Shown here in pieces: positions 44,889-55,400 of a stretch of DNA of 64,000 bases. The position numbers and the translations under genes are program-made. The notes under the pieces were generated by a model. It was not told where the DNA came from. It did not search any database and was given only the letters and a program-made list of their open reading frames with translations. Source of the stretch: Rhizophagus clarus (taxonomy: Eukaryota > Glomeromycota > Glomeromycetes > Glomerales > Glomeraceae); assembly GCA_015698045.1 (NCBI GenBank), contig BLAL01000044.1:712501-776500 (forward strand), given 5' to 3'. Numbering within the stretch: position 1 is the first letter of the stretch; every line of letters begins with the position of its first letter.

Positions 44889-46370
44889 ATGTCCAAACTC
44901 GATAAAGACATTCTTTTCTTAATATTTGAAGAATTACAGGAAGATTCAAAATCCCTTTTTTCATATCTAATGGTCAATAGACTTTGGTGTGAAACTGTGA
45001 TACCAATTTTATGGAGAAATCCTTGGTGCTATTATTGTTTTAATTATAAATATGAAAATACTTTATTCAACATTATTTTTTATTATCTATTTGATGATAT
45101 CAAAGACTTCATAACAAATCAAGAAATCCAATTTCCTTCAAGTTCACTCTTGTTCGATTATTTATCTTTTTGCAGAAGTATTGATGTGAATACTATAAAT
45201 AGAATAATTTCTTTTGGATCATCTTCAGCTTATAATCAATTTTTCATGCAACAAAAATTTTATTCTCTCATTATGAAAAAATGTCCAGAATTGAAATATT
45301 TTGATATGAGATCAATTAAACATCAACTATTTTATATTCCAGAAGCTAAGTCGTGTTTCGAATCACTTTGTGAATTAAGATGTGATACATCTATTCATTA
45401 TTCATATTTTTATGGATTATCAAGTTTCTGTCAAAACATACAAAAAATCTCAATTGTTAATATAGAACCGAAACCTAATGATGGAATTGCTAAGCTGATT
45501 GAAGTTCAGAAGAATTTAAAACATTTTGACTGGTTTGATGAACTTTCTGATGAATATCCTTCAGAAGATCCTTATAAAGATATTCTTCTTGCTCTAGAAA
45601 AAAAAGCAGATAGTCTCAATTATTTAAGAATTTATTTCCAAGATAGTCTTGAAATAAAAACACTTCAAAAGATACTCCCAAGATTCTATAAACTGAAAAC
45701 ATTAATATTGGATGAGTATCTTCGACTTACTGAAGAACAATTAGGACAATTGAGAAAACAGGCTTATCATGATCTTGAAACCCTTAATTTAGAGTGGAAC
45801 GGTTTAAATGTATTTTCTAATATAATAGAAAATAGTGGAAGATGTCTCAAGAAAATTTTATTTAGACCTTATGACACTATCCAATGTGATATTTATTGCT
45901 TTAATGAAAGTTCTCTCAACTTTATTCGTAAAGTTTATGAGAATTGTCCTTATATTAAGTATTTATCAATCGTATTTCCACCATCAAATGAACATTTCTC
46001 TGAATTCGAAAAATTACTAAAAATTTGTCAAAATTTAAAGTCATTATTGATAACTATACGTAATGCGGGTAAGAAAGAGGCTAATAAAAAAAAATTTGAA
46101 AATGGGAAAACTTTATTAGAAATATTAATTAAATTAGCACCGAATAATCTAAAAGAAATTAGATTTTATGATGACTTTAAATTTTCCTTGGAGAACTTGG
46201 AGGAATTCTTTGAAAGATGGAGAGGTAGAGAGGCACTTTCCATATTTACATCCGATTCAATTTATAAAAGAGAAAATTATAAAGCACTAATCAACAAATA
46301 TATAAGTGAGGGAGTAATCAAAGATTTTATATATGAATCTTATAAAGTTGACATCTATTTTAATATATAA
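44889..46370 (+). CDS. F-box protein with leucine-rich-repeat-like body
   Basis: A 493-residue uninterrupted protein. Residues ~1-45 form an F-box: KLDKDILFLIFEELQEDSKS, LFSYLMVNRLWCETVIPILW, RNPW. The rest is made of irregular Leu-rich segments (for example LKHFDWFDEL, LKTLILDEYLRL, LETLNLEWNGL, LKSLLITIRNAG, LKEIRFYDDF) spaced like a degenerate LRR solenoid. F-box proteins join Skp1-cullin-1 ubiquitin ligases through the F-box and choose substrates with the repeats; that role is inferred from the family. The start is supported because the F-box begins at once after the Met. Length and layout match the very large F-box/LRR families of arbuscular mycorrhizal fungi. A broken relative follows 540 bp downstream on the same strand. 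Confidence 0.9.
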   Translation: MSKLDKDILFLIFEELQEDSKSLFSYLMVNRLWCETVIPILWRNPWCYYCFNYKYENTLFNIIFYYLFDDIKDFITNQEIQFPSSSLLFDYLSFCRSIDVNTINRIISFGSSSAYNQFFMQQKFYSLIMKKCPELKYFDMRSIKHQLFYIPEAKSCFESLCELRCDTSIHYSYFYGLSSFCQNIQKISIVNIEPKPNDGIAKLIEVQKNLKHFDWFDELSDEYPSEDPYKDILLALEKKADSLNYLRIYFQDSLEIKTLQKILPRFYKLKTLILDEYLRLTEEQLGQLRKQAYHDLETLNLEWNGLNVFSNIIENSGRCLKKILFRPYDTIQCDIYCFNESSLNFIRKVYENCPYIKYLSIVFPPSNEHFSEFEKLLKICQNLKSLLITIRNAGKKEANKKKFENGKTLLEILIKLAPNNLKEIRFYDDFKFSLENLEEFFERWRGREALSIFTSDSIYKRENYKALINKYISEGVIKDFIYESYKVDIYFNI

Positions 46371-46913
46371 AAGCTAGGAAAATTCAATCTTAATGGTGAT
46401 GGTGGAAACTAGTCTTTTGATTACTTATACAGTTGCTTTTTAGTCGTTACAAGAAAATAAATACTTTACATGTAGAATCTCTGACAAAAATGTATACAAA
46501 AGATTACTTTTTTTCAATTTGCTAATAAATACAATATTTCTCTCGTATTTGCTCTTTAAATTACTATAATTTACGCACATAAAATTCTGTTAAATATATT
46601 TTTTGCAAAGTAGTTTAATTAGTTTAATAAACTATAATTAAACAATGAACAATTAATTGATCGTGCAATAAAAAACGATAAGAATTATTCGTAAGAAACG
46701 ATGATGTGATGATCTGCGTCAATTTCGACGCTTAGCCAAAATTAATTCTGGTTAAAAACCAGAATTAAGAAACTCCAGATTAATCCGAACCCAGTCCATT
46801 GTGATTGTCGCACATAAAAACAATATAAAAATTTCCCAATTAAAAACAGATAATCTTTATTTAATACTTAGAGTTGTGTAATGATAAAAAGCTCTTTGTT
46901 CTCGCCTTTTAGT

Positions 46914-48016
46914 TATCAATTTTATGGAAAAATCCTTGAAACTAACAAATGGTGTCAAATTAAGAAAATTTAAATTTAAATTGCCATTACTTATAATTAT
47001 CTCAAATTTATCAGATGATTCAAAGAGAAAACGTATTGATATTTTATATATAAGAGGCCTTTATTTGATTATATTAGATATTATAGGCATTTAAATTTAA
47101 CAATATTTGGAATTGATGATATTTTCAATGAAATTATTTGCCTTTCAGCATCATCCACCTTTATATACCACAACAATTTAATTATCAAATACATCTTATT
47201 CCTAGAGCTAAGCGTTGTTTTTCAAAAATTGAATTTCTTAGTTGCGGTACGAATATAAATGACAATACTTTAAATGGATTAATAAAGATAAGCAAATCTA
47301 TCAAAGAATTGGAACTTATTACTAAATAAAAGCGACGTCAATTGCGGAATTACTAAAAAATCAGTTGATGAGGAAATTCGATTAAAAGTTCATTTGTTAA
47401 CCAAATATGGTCTTGGAGTACATAACAAATAATTTTACGAAGTTCTTGAAATTTCAAACAGTGCAACATTTTACAATTGCTATCATATTTTACAACTTGA
47501 ACTTTATTATGGTGAATATTGGAAGTGTTTAGAAAATTTATCTTTACCCTTTTACAAATTTTAAAGTTTGATGGTATTTCAATCAAATATTTGGCGAATG
47601 TAATTGAAAATACAAGTGGATGTCTTTGTGAAATACTAATGATTATGTGCCATGATTATTTTGATAATAAAAGAATTGTTCAAGCGATTTATACGAATGT
47701 CCAAACCTCAAGTATCTTAAGACAGAAATTAAAAGTAGTAATATTCTATAATTAGAAAAATTATTATTAATTGTCAATATTTAGAAGGAAGGGTTGCGAG
47801 ATCATCACAATTAGCTTGTTTAAGTTCAAATTTGATACTTGTTACATAAAAATACATAGAATTAAATCAAATTTCTTATATCTATTTTTAAATAATTGGA
47901 AGGTAGATGTCCTAATTCAATTCTTGGAAACTTTGAATGGATTTAAATTACAGTACATAATGTCACTATCAGGTTTTTATATAATGAAAGAAGTAATTTA
48001 TTGTCATAAAATTTAA
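46914..48016 (+). pseudogene. Broken F-box/LRR-like gene, tandem relative of the upstream gene
   Basis: Begins in the end of the F-box: SILWKNP then TGA where the family has Trp (compare PILWRNPW upstream). It has no N-terminal F-box start. Pieces follow in shifting frames on the same strand: IISNLSDDSKRK, RPLFDYIRYYRHLNL, IPRAKRCFSKIEFLSCGTNI, IKISKSIKELEL, YLANVIENTSGCLCEI and LFLNNWKVDVLIQFLETL. These parallel EAKSCFESLCELRCDTSI and SNIIENSGRCLKKILF of the intact neighbour. At least five frame changes or stops occur. It arose by duplication of a related gene, not necessarily of this neighbour, since divergence is high. Confidence 0.7.
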
Positions 48017-48019
48017 ATT

Positions 48020-50040
48020 TGTACTTTTACACAATAGTGTGATTACATCATATACTGTGTTCAAGGTTTAATGCTTGCTTAATTAAAAAGCAATAAATTG
48101 TGGCTAAAAAGACACCAATTTTGAAAAAATTACTCAAATTTGATATTAGTTACCGGTATTATTACATACAAACACTAATAATCTTAACAATAAAAATAAG
48201 ATAACTTTTACCATGCTCTTGTGGTAAATACTAAATTCTAATAGCATTAGTATAATCTTACGATTCTTATCATGATATCTTTTTTCTTCCATTTAAATAT
48301 TAGATTATTATAAGTAAGCAAATATTAATCTGTATCATTTCCGTAATCTTGTTCCTAAAAAATTCAGTAATCAATCTAGATAACTATTATGAATTCTTCT
48401 TAACGGTTATCTTTAATTATATCATTCTGGGATTTCTATTATACTTTTTTTTACTTTGATTTTGATTTTAGATGACGATTTTTTTTTGATATGTCACCAG
48501 TCCATGAGTCTTAACATTTTATAGGCTAATAAATTTAAAATAAACTTGGTCTTTTACAATTATCACCATCAAATACATTAACAAATATGAATATGAAAAA
48601 AAATTAGATGGTATTATAATATTATTATTCAAAAGAAGGAAAACTATTTTACTATTAAAATAAACAATAATATATGTAATTGCAACTACAAATTTCTAAT
48701 AACCTCCATATGCATCTGTTGTTTCTTTATAATTTGCTTATTCTACTTTATAAGAATAGGAATTTTAATTTTGTTTTTCATTAAATTTTACTACTTGTAA
48801 TCAAAATTGAATATAATATAATCATCTTTATTAATTGAAATGACAGGAATTTCTTTTTCTAGTATTGACTTTAATTGGATATCATGCTACCATCACATTT
48901 AACTGAAAATTTACATTTTCTTTTTTTTTTTTAATTAAAAATTGTATAGACAAATGAATTGAGAGGTTAAGTTTAAAGAAGTTCACCTGGATTCCTGAAA
49001 ATTGTTATTTGATTATTTGTCAATTACATGGTTGAATTATAAGTTAAGAGTAAATGAGTTATATCCTGCTGTTGAAAAAAATAGTGAGCATTTTTTTTTA
49101 AAAAAAAAGAAATTCTTCATAAGTTTAGTTTATTTATATATTAGTAGTAAATACATTAATATTAATAACAAAACCAATTATTATTATAAACTATATATTA
49201 CCGGTCAGAAATCAGAAAATTGGACAAAAGGCAAATCAGCCTAAAATCAGCCCAAAAATTGGCCTAGAAATTTTTGATTGATAGGGATATTATTTGTATA
49301 TGGTGTTACTCTGGTCAGTTCATCAGTCAGGTAACTATGACTTGGAGACAGGGATGCAATAGATATGTCTCAAGTCCAATCAGTAAGACACGCTATTCAC
49401 AAAGGGACAGTTCGTTTATATGTTAGAAGGATTTCTTTATTAATATTTAATATGAACTTATTATTAAAACTTCGTTAATACAAAACTGTTCTTCAACTAA
49501 AAAGAAAATTCAAGATATTTATACAAAATAAAATATATTTAAAAATATAACAAATAAATCTAATATAAAAATAAAATAAATCAATTAAATCAAATAAATC
49601 AAATAAAACTGATATATCAAATATATCGGAAATATCAAAAATAACAGGCTACAATGGCTTTGGCTAAGGCGGCTCTACTTTGCCACAAGGTCACATGATT
49701 ACTACGCCAACAATGGAGAGTGTAATTTATTTTCAGTAGGATTAGCTATTCTGAACCCTGTCAAAACAGACAGTATAATAGAAGTGCTATAACCAACTAC
49801 TACTAAACTTGCCTAACGCTAAGACTAAAGATTTTTGATAAGAGTATTATCCTAAATTCTTGAATTTGAATGTATCAATTGTATTATGTGTATTAGCTCA
49901 TTTCTTTCCCCTATTTCCTTTTTCTTTCATCCTTTTCTCCCTTCTTTACCTCATCCTATTCCGTTTTTCATTCTTTTTCCGTTTCTTTCTCTACATTTTA
50001 AATAGCTCTCAAACTCCCTTGAATGTAGAGTTTCAAGAAT
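48020..50040. other. AT-rich stretch with unassigned repeats
   Basis: No gene is supported. Around 49205-49260 the words CAAATCAGCC and AAATCAGCCC recur next to a TTGGACAAAAGG/TTGGCCTAG pair. At 49300-49420 and 49650-49830 GC is a little higher than the surroundings, with no recognised family. Confidence 0.4.
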
Positions 50041-50063
50041 TATTATAGATATTCTAGCACGAA

Positions 50064-50334
50064 TCTCAAATTCTTGGTTCAACTATATCTTCACTGAGTA
50101 TTTCTAAAGTTTGAACTACAAGTTTAAGAACCCAATAATATAATAGATAAGCCAGATGATGCAAGGTGCACCAGCACTTTCTTATCTACCCAAATTCTTG
50201 ATTCAATGATATCTTCAAAATATCTTTTAAAAAATGTTTATAAAGTTTGATGTAACATACTCCAGCACGTCTCTAGAATATTTATTTTTTTTTAATAATA
50301 TAAATTGGGTAAATTCGAAAAAATAAAATAATAA

Positions 50335-50380
<46 letters not shown>

Positions 50381-50725
50381 AAAAAAAAAAATAAAAGAGA
50401 AATGCGGTATCAATTTTGTTAAAAAATTATTAAAACTCCGTTATCTATTATTACAATACGGAGATTTTTGTAATTTAAATCTACCCAAATCCTTGATTCA
50501 ATGAGATATTCACATCTTCGTATTTCTAAAGTTTAGACTAGACGTTTAAAGAATCCAATAATATAACGGACAGGATTAAAAGCATATGATGTAAGGTGCA
50601 TCAGTTACATCCGTTCTTGTAATTTTAATCTACCCAAATTCTTGATTCAATGGCGTCTTCAAAACATCTTTGAGTGTTTCTAAAGTCTGCTAGACCATAA
50701 GTTTTAAGCATCAAATATAAATTTC
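50064..50725 (+). repeat. Four imperfect direct repeats of ~120-150 bp
   Basis: The unit starts (C)TACCCAAATTCTTGATTCAA at about 50064, 50186, 50481 and 50630. It continues with TATCTTCA, TATTTCTAAAGTTT(G/A)(A/G)ACTA, AAGAACCCAATAATATAA and GATGTAAGGTGCA(C/T)CAG. The second unit is interrupted by a poly-T/poly-A insertion (50335-50398). No coding capacity is seen. Confidence 0.65.
50335..50398. repeat. Poly-T/poly-A tract
   Basis: A T run passes into an A run of more than 30 bases. Similar tracts are at 30713-30743, 52779-52801 and 18650-18682. They are likely slippage tracts or retroposed tails and a point of assembly uncertainty. Confidence 0.8.
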
Positions 50726-50919
50726 AATAACGGATAATGACCTAATCTTTGTAGATTTAATTGAATTAACTTCGTTAACATTCAACTTGAGACGGACATC
50801 ATAAAGATCAAAAAAAGTTCCCAATTCTAGTAACATTTAGAGAATTAAAATTTGAAGATAAATTAATTGATTGATCGTTCATCATTAAAAATTGTTAAAA
50901 GGGTGATGATGCTATATGA

Positions 50920-51188
50920 AGTAAGAGGAAATGGACGATAATAAATGCTCACCTGCGGGACATTCAAAATATGCTGTCAGTCGTTGATATCAATTGATGG
51001 TCCTACATACATATTTGATGACACAGATAGAGAAGAGATCGAGTGTTGTTCGTATTCATTGGTATCAATCAATGGCTCAACATACAGAGAAGTTATTGAA
51101 TGCTGACAAATGCTATTCGTATCCAATCCGTGGTTCAGCGTTTATATTAAGAGGAGCCATTGATGTTGCATCCAATCCAATAAATTAG
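50920..51188 (+). other. Coding-like segment with internal peptide repeat, unidentified
   Basis: One plus-strand frame reads CCQSLISIDGPTYIFDDTDR, then EEIECCSYSLVSINGSTYRE, VIEC and a stop. Another frame continues as CYSYPIRGSAFILRGAIDVA. The pattern C(C/Y)SY-x-(L/I)-x-x-(I)-x-GS-(T/A)-(Y/F) recurs about every 20-25 residues, which chance does not easily give. It may be the remnant of a gene with short tandem repeats. No family is recognised. Confidence 0.3.
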
Positions 51189-51204
51189 TCTTCTTATGAC
51201 TTCT

Positions 51205-52095
51205 CTCGGTTTAATAAACAGGAAGCAGAAATCGCTGATTCTGGATACTACGAATTGCTTGAAATGGTTCATCAAAACATCACTAATTTCATTTAATTCT
51301 ATATTCAAATAATAATAAATGAAATGCCTCCTTCATGACAGTATCAAAGACAAGTAAGCTTATTTAAACGAGTAACGATAGAATGCACGCCAAGCCATTC
51401 CCGATCAGTTAGTAGTGGTGGGAAAAATATTAAAAGTGCGCCTGGTATAACAAGTTCGTTAACATAATAACTGATTTCTTTCCATGTAAGTATCAAGTCC
51501 GGATGAATAAATATTGCTTTGGCTACAACGTTTAATTGACGACTATTTTCGTAACAACCTTTTGTTGAGCACTCTTCATGCGCTCTCGCTTGCATTAATA
51601 CAATATAATATACTGTATCTTCGTCGGTAAATTTTGGGTGAGATAGAAAAAAACTTTTTAGTGTTATACATATTAGAAGTAGTTTTTGGGAGCAAATTAA
51701 TAACGAGAAGATCCGCAGATAAAAAGTGAAATAATCCCGTGTCGTTTCCTTTAGTTGCAAAGTTCTTGATCATTTAATATACTATATCTTTCAATTTTTA
51801 GCTTAGTAAAAATCGGTAAAGTTAAATTATTGGCCCATGGTGTCTGTAATTTCTTTAAAAAGCTCGAATTCTATCGAAGTCAACTTGATTCACGCTAAGC
51901 TGAATAAGTAATTTCCGAAGTGCATCAAAGACGTTGTACGGAATAATGAAAATATTCCCAAGTCTCACTATGTAAAAAGTGCCATATTTGTTCATTAGCC
52001 ATGCTGCATGTGCGTGAGGATCTTTTAGTATCGTATACCATTGAAAAAATGGGAGTGTTAAATAACGTTCAATTTTAATAGTTTGTGAAACTTAA
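51205..52095 (-). pseudogene. QWYT family, minus-strand copy with the longest C-terminal part
   Basis: Read on the minus strand, this copy begins near 52095 with a broken start, then QWYTILKDPHAHAAWLMNKYG at about 52040-51980 (given here in part). Next come LATKGNDTGLFHFLSAD, an open C-terminal frame from 51760 to 51344 with VYYIVLMQARAHEECSTKGC, ENSRQLNVVAKAIFIHPDLI, LTWKEISYYVNELVIPGALL and IFFPPL, and finally a tail toward 51205. The N-terminal and middle parts are in different frames. It is less rearranged than the minus-strand copies in the large duplications and gives the best view of the family's C-terminal half. Function is unknown. Confidence 0.65.
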
Positions 52096-52167
52096 TAATT
52101 GAAATAAATTTTTTCTTCCAAAAACTTCTGAGAATGCCGTGCCTATATAAGTTTTTTCGTACAGCGA

Positions 52168-52180
52168 TTGGCGTACGCCG
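52168..52180. promoter_or_regulatory. Imperfect CGTACG palindrome upstream of the 51205-52095 copy
   Basis: TTGGCGTACGCCG keeps all but the last positions of TTGGCGTACGCCAA. It lies ~75-85 bp upstream of the copy's start, between it and the conserved block at 52275-52330. Confidence 0.45.
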
Positions 52181-52274
52181 ATATAAATATCTAATCTAAT
52201 TAAGTAAAGTAATAAGGTTTCACAGTTTCAAACATGAAATCAAAGTTACACCACCTTAAATTGTGATATACTAA

Positions 52275-52330
52275 ATAATCTATCACACCAACTTAACTCA
52301 GAGAAAACTCGTGATACCGGCTAACGCCTA
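52275..52330 (-). promoter_or_regulatory. Conserved upstream block
   Basis: On the minus strand it reads GGTATCACGAGTTTTCTCTG followed by AGTTAAGTTGGTGTGATAG. It matches the blocks at 18548 and 55335 in TATCACG, the CTGAGT core and GGTG(T/A)TGA. Confidence 0.45.
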
Positions 52331-52339
52331 CTTCTATTG

Positions 52340-53320
52340 ATTTTCAGGGGATTCCTAGTATAAGGCAAGTAAATAATAAATAGTTTTTTCTAACAATAAT
52401 TTTTAAACAACCTTGTGGGCGATCCATGTATATTATATTTTCTCTTTTTAGATATTAAAATTTTCTATTTGCAAACTACTTTGTTGTACCAACGATATTA
52501 AAATTTTTTCCGAATATTCTCCATGAAGAACATTTTTTGAGTTATTTGCTGTTAGTTCTATGTCATCCAACTAAATGTGCATAAAATTCATGCAAGCAGA
52601 TGTGAAATAGCTTTTTCTTATATTAACATTCTTTTCTTCTCTTAAACGCTAATCCTCTTATATATAATTTTTTATTTGTGTAAAATAACAGTGGAAAATT
52701 AGTTGGAAGATTACTCGATTATCTAGTAACAAATATCCACAAATTATAAAGTCAAAATTTTTTGTGTTAGTGTTTCAAAAAAAAAAAAAAAAAAAAAAAA
52801 AGACATTAAAGAATGGTTGCTATGGTTAGGATCAGCCTTCAACAAGTTAACGATCACATTGTAAAAGAATATGTTACAAATGAAGTATTTAAAGACCAAA
52901 AAGGAAATTCTTCAGCAAGGTTGAATAAACAAACAATTAATTAAGCGAATAAATGCATATACAAAGTAGGAACTTATAATTTATAGCAAATTTCCTAATG
53001 TTTCTGTTATATCATATAATAAACGATTCTAAAAAAATGTAATTTTTTTTTTCTAAATTTTTAGTAGTAATTAATACAAATTTACCTTAATTTTACTCAT
53101 AATTTCCAACGCTATTAATTAAAACGATCAAAACATAAGAGAAAAAAAGAAATTAATAAAAACCGATGATCGACTATAGTGAATAATAAGACCTATAAAA
53201 TTATTATTAATATGTTAAAAGAAAAATAATAAATATTGATCATCAAACCTACCAATTATAAAATTATTTGGTCAATTCAGACGTGTACTATTTATTCGCT
53301 TCACAATTTATAAATTCTAT
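52340..53320. other. AT-rich intergenic stretch
   Basis: No gene is supported. It contains a long A tract at 52779-52801. Confidence 0.5.
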
Positions 53321-53329
53321 GGCCGCTTG

Positions 53330-53760
53330 TATTATTACCACCGACGGTTGTTTTCGTAACCATCCTTTGCTGAGTGCTCGTTATGCGTTCTAGTTTGCAT
53401 TAATTTAAAATAGGTTTTTGGAGAAGCACAAAGATATAAGCTTATTTAAATAATTTGAAGTAATTTTTTAGGAGCAAATTAATAACGAGAGAGCCTCCAA
53501 ATAATAGGTGAAATAATTCCATATCGTTACCTTTAATTGCAAGTTCTCGGTTATTTAGTATCCTATAACTTCAGAATTTCCGAGGTGCAAAAATAGACGT
53601 TGTACGAAATAGCAAGATATAATTACTTTTATTGCAAGTAATGCTTAAATTACTTTTAGCGTTATGATGGCATTTCTGGGTCCTATTAAGAGTGAGGGTT
53701 CGTCCATATTTGTTTATTATCCACTCTGCACGTGCGCTCATTGACGATTGGTCAAATAAA
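53330..53760 (-). pseudogene. QWYT family, minus-strand copy, N-terminally rejoined
   Basis: The minus strand reads TNRQ, directly followed by (M)SARAEWIINKYGRT near 53740-53700 with the WYTISKDP part missing, as in the fragment at 30765-30862. Pieces matching LAIKGND(M)ELFH (near 53520), the DINDIQ region and KDGYEN (near 53360) follow, in broken frames. An imperfect palindrome (53830-53843) lies ~80 bp upstream. Confidence 0.6.
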
Positions 53761-53829
53761 TGTATGTTTACAAGGTTAACATGCTAAAATCTTAACTGTA
53801 AAAGTTTTTCGTGCGATAAATTCAAGTGA

Positions 53830-53843
53830 TTGGCATACGCTAA
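53830..53843. promoter_or_regulatory. Imperfect palindrome TTGGCATACGCTAA
   Basis: Two substitutions from TTGGCGTACGCCAA, in the same AAGTGA...ATGTAA context and the same spacing from the TNRQ coding as at 30915-30928. Confidence 0.4.
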
Positions 53844-54115
53844 TGTAACCAAATTAAAAAGCTCCATCGGTTTGTTTTCTTCAATTTGAAATTTTGTTCG
53901 AATTAGGCTTAACTATAATAAGTATGAAGAATAACTAATAAGACATGAAATACTTGGTAATTATTTATTAAATTTTTTTTTTTTTTGAGTTGATTATCTC
54001 TAGTTAGATTGGATAATTGTTTAATTCTTTTTTATTGGATATACTATATACGAAACAAATTTTATAAGTTTTAAAATAATAATTCTTTATTTAAATAATC
54101 TTAGTTACATTGTTA

Positions 54116-54652
54116 TTATTGCTGAATTGATTGCGTTGAGCAATCTTGCACTGCTATAATATTACTTTCATGAGGGGAATTTAAATTTTCATTGGAATCT
54201 AATATCTCTTCATTATTAGTGATAAGATGTTGAAAAAGATACAAAGGAAGAATTTGCTTTAATTCACGTTCGAGATTTAACTTTTGATGCAAAGTTAACA
54301 AATATCTATGTCTCATTTCATTCACATCAAAATCAATCCCATAAATTTCCTTATTCAACATATTTAAAACTAAAGAATTTGGTAATAATTTACACGCAAC
54401 ATGAAACATCGTTGCGGTGTCATCTAAACTTTCCAAAAAGAACTCGTAATCGTAATCATCGACAAAAAAGGAATTTTCCGACCCTTGAAGATGATCTTGC
54501 ACAAATTTTCTACAAGTTACATGATAAATATTATTATCATTTTCTTGTCGATGGAATAAACTAAATTCAACAAGTTGGTCCTGAAGGGATTGAAGTGTCA
54601 TTGTTTGAGTCGAAACTTGGTTTGCTGAATCAAAAGTGTTTATATCAGACAT
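54116..54652 (-). CDS. Unnamed HVTCK/DYDYEF single-domain protein
   Basis: An intact 178-codon frame. The leader MSDINTFDSANQVSTQTMTL precedes one copy of the domain at about residues 38-142. Its motifs in order are NNIYHVTCRKFVQDHL, VDDYDYEFFLESLDD, MFHVACKLLPNSLVLNMLN, KEIYGIDFDVNEMRHRYLL, TLHQKLNLERELKQILPLYL. The second motif has Ala for Thr (HVACK), whereas in the 42284 protein the first one does. The tail is Asn/Glu/Ser-rich and disordered. There is no secretion signal. A dead near-copy with the same leader is at 31986-32353. Both that copy and this gene have a TATCACG-type block upstream (here at 55335-55400, ~690 bp away). Role unknown; the conserved Cys/His and acidic-aromatic core suggest a folded domain, not noise. 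Confidence 0.85.
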   Translation of the reverse strand: MSDINTFDSANQVSTQTMTLQSLQDQLVEFSLFHRQENDNNIYHVTCRKFVQDHLQGSENSFFVDDYDYEFFLESLDDTATMFHVACKLLPNSLVLNMLNKEIYGIDFDVNEMRHRYLLTLHQKLNLERELKQILPLYLFQHLITNNEEILDSNENLNSPHESNIIAVQDCSTQSIQQ

Positions 54653-55334
54653 CTAATTTTGAATAAAAAGAAAAAGCATTTATTAAATTAAACGAATAAT
54701 TTATTGATAAATTTTAATATTGAACGTAAAATTAATTTTGTAATTTAAATGCAAAGAAATTTTCTTAATCTTCTTTATAGTCAAACAATAATGTGAAAGG
54801 ATAGGAAAAGTTTGATTTTTATGATGAAAAATTGGAAAGAAATGTTTGTAGATATTTTATAATTTTAAATTTTAAAGAACTTTACATAAGGAACGCGATC
54901 CTTGAATTCGAATTTCTTACCTTTATTTCGTTTATTTCTCAGGTTGATATTATTTGCTGCGTGTTTCAACCCTCAGCGAGTTTTTGGATATCTTATGCTA
55001 TTTGTGATTGGTTAAATATATGATAAAAAAATGTTTACAAATTTACAAGTTTGATATTTGATTCATAAAGCAGTTAAATAGGTATAAAATTTTAAACCTT
55101 ACACAAAGACACGTCTTCTAATTTAGACACTCTTCAGAGTAATGTTCTTAAAATTATTTTAGCTGCGCCGTACACAGACTTGAAAGGATCTTTTTTTTTT
55201 AAAAAAAAAAAGGTATTAAACTATTCGGAACAAAGTTCCAAGGAAAAATTTTTGTAAAAACTCACAGTATTTATAATTTTTTTTTTGCACCTATTACTTA
55301 TCACATACTGCATATATCCCATTTTCAATTCATC

Positions 55335-55400
55335 ACCATAACTCAGGAGAAATTTACTCAGAGAAACTCGTGATACGTAACAATTGTGAGCTTAGTAATT
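55335..55400 (-). promoter_or_regulatory. Conserved upstream block
   Basis: On the minus strand it reads TTGTTACGTATCACGAGTTT, then CTCTGAGTAAATTTCTCCTG and AGTTATGGTGATGAA, the closest match to the block at 18548. It is ~690 bp upstream of the HVTCK gene start at 54652, farther than at the other loci. Confidence 0.45.

Noticed and set aside
44675-44977. Minus-strand 100-codon frame overlapping the F-box gene start
   Set aside because: It overlaps the F-box gene's 5' end and T runs; Lys/Ser-rich content is the shadow of poly-T on the other strand.
49300-49830. Slightly GC-richer patches as a possible retroelement remnant
   Set aside because: No terminal repeats, primer-binding site or protein motif could be identified, so no element is claimed.
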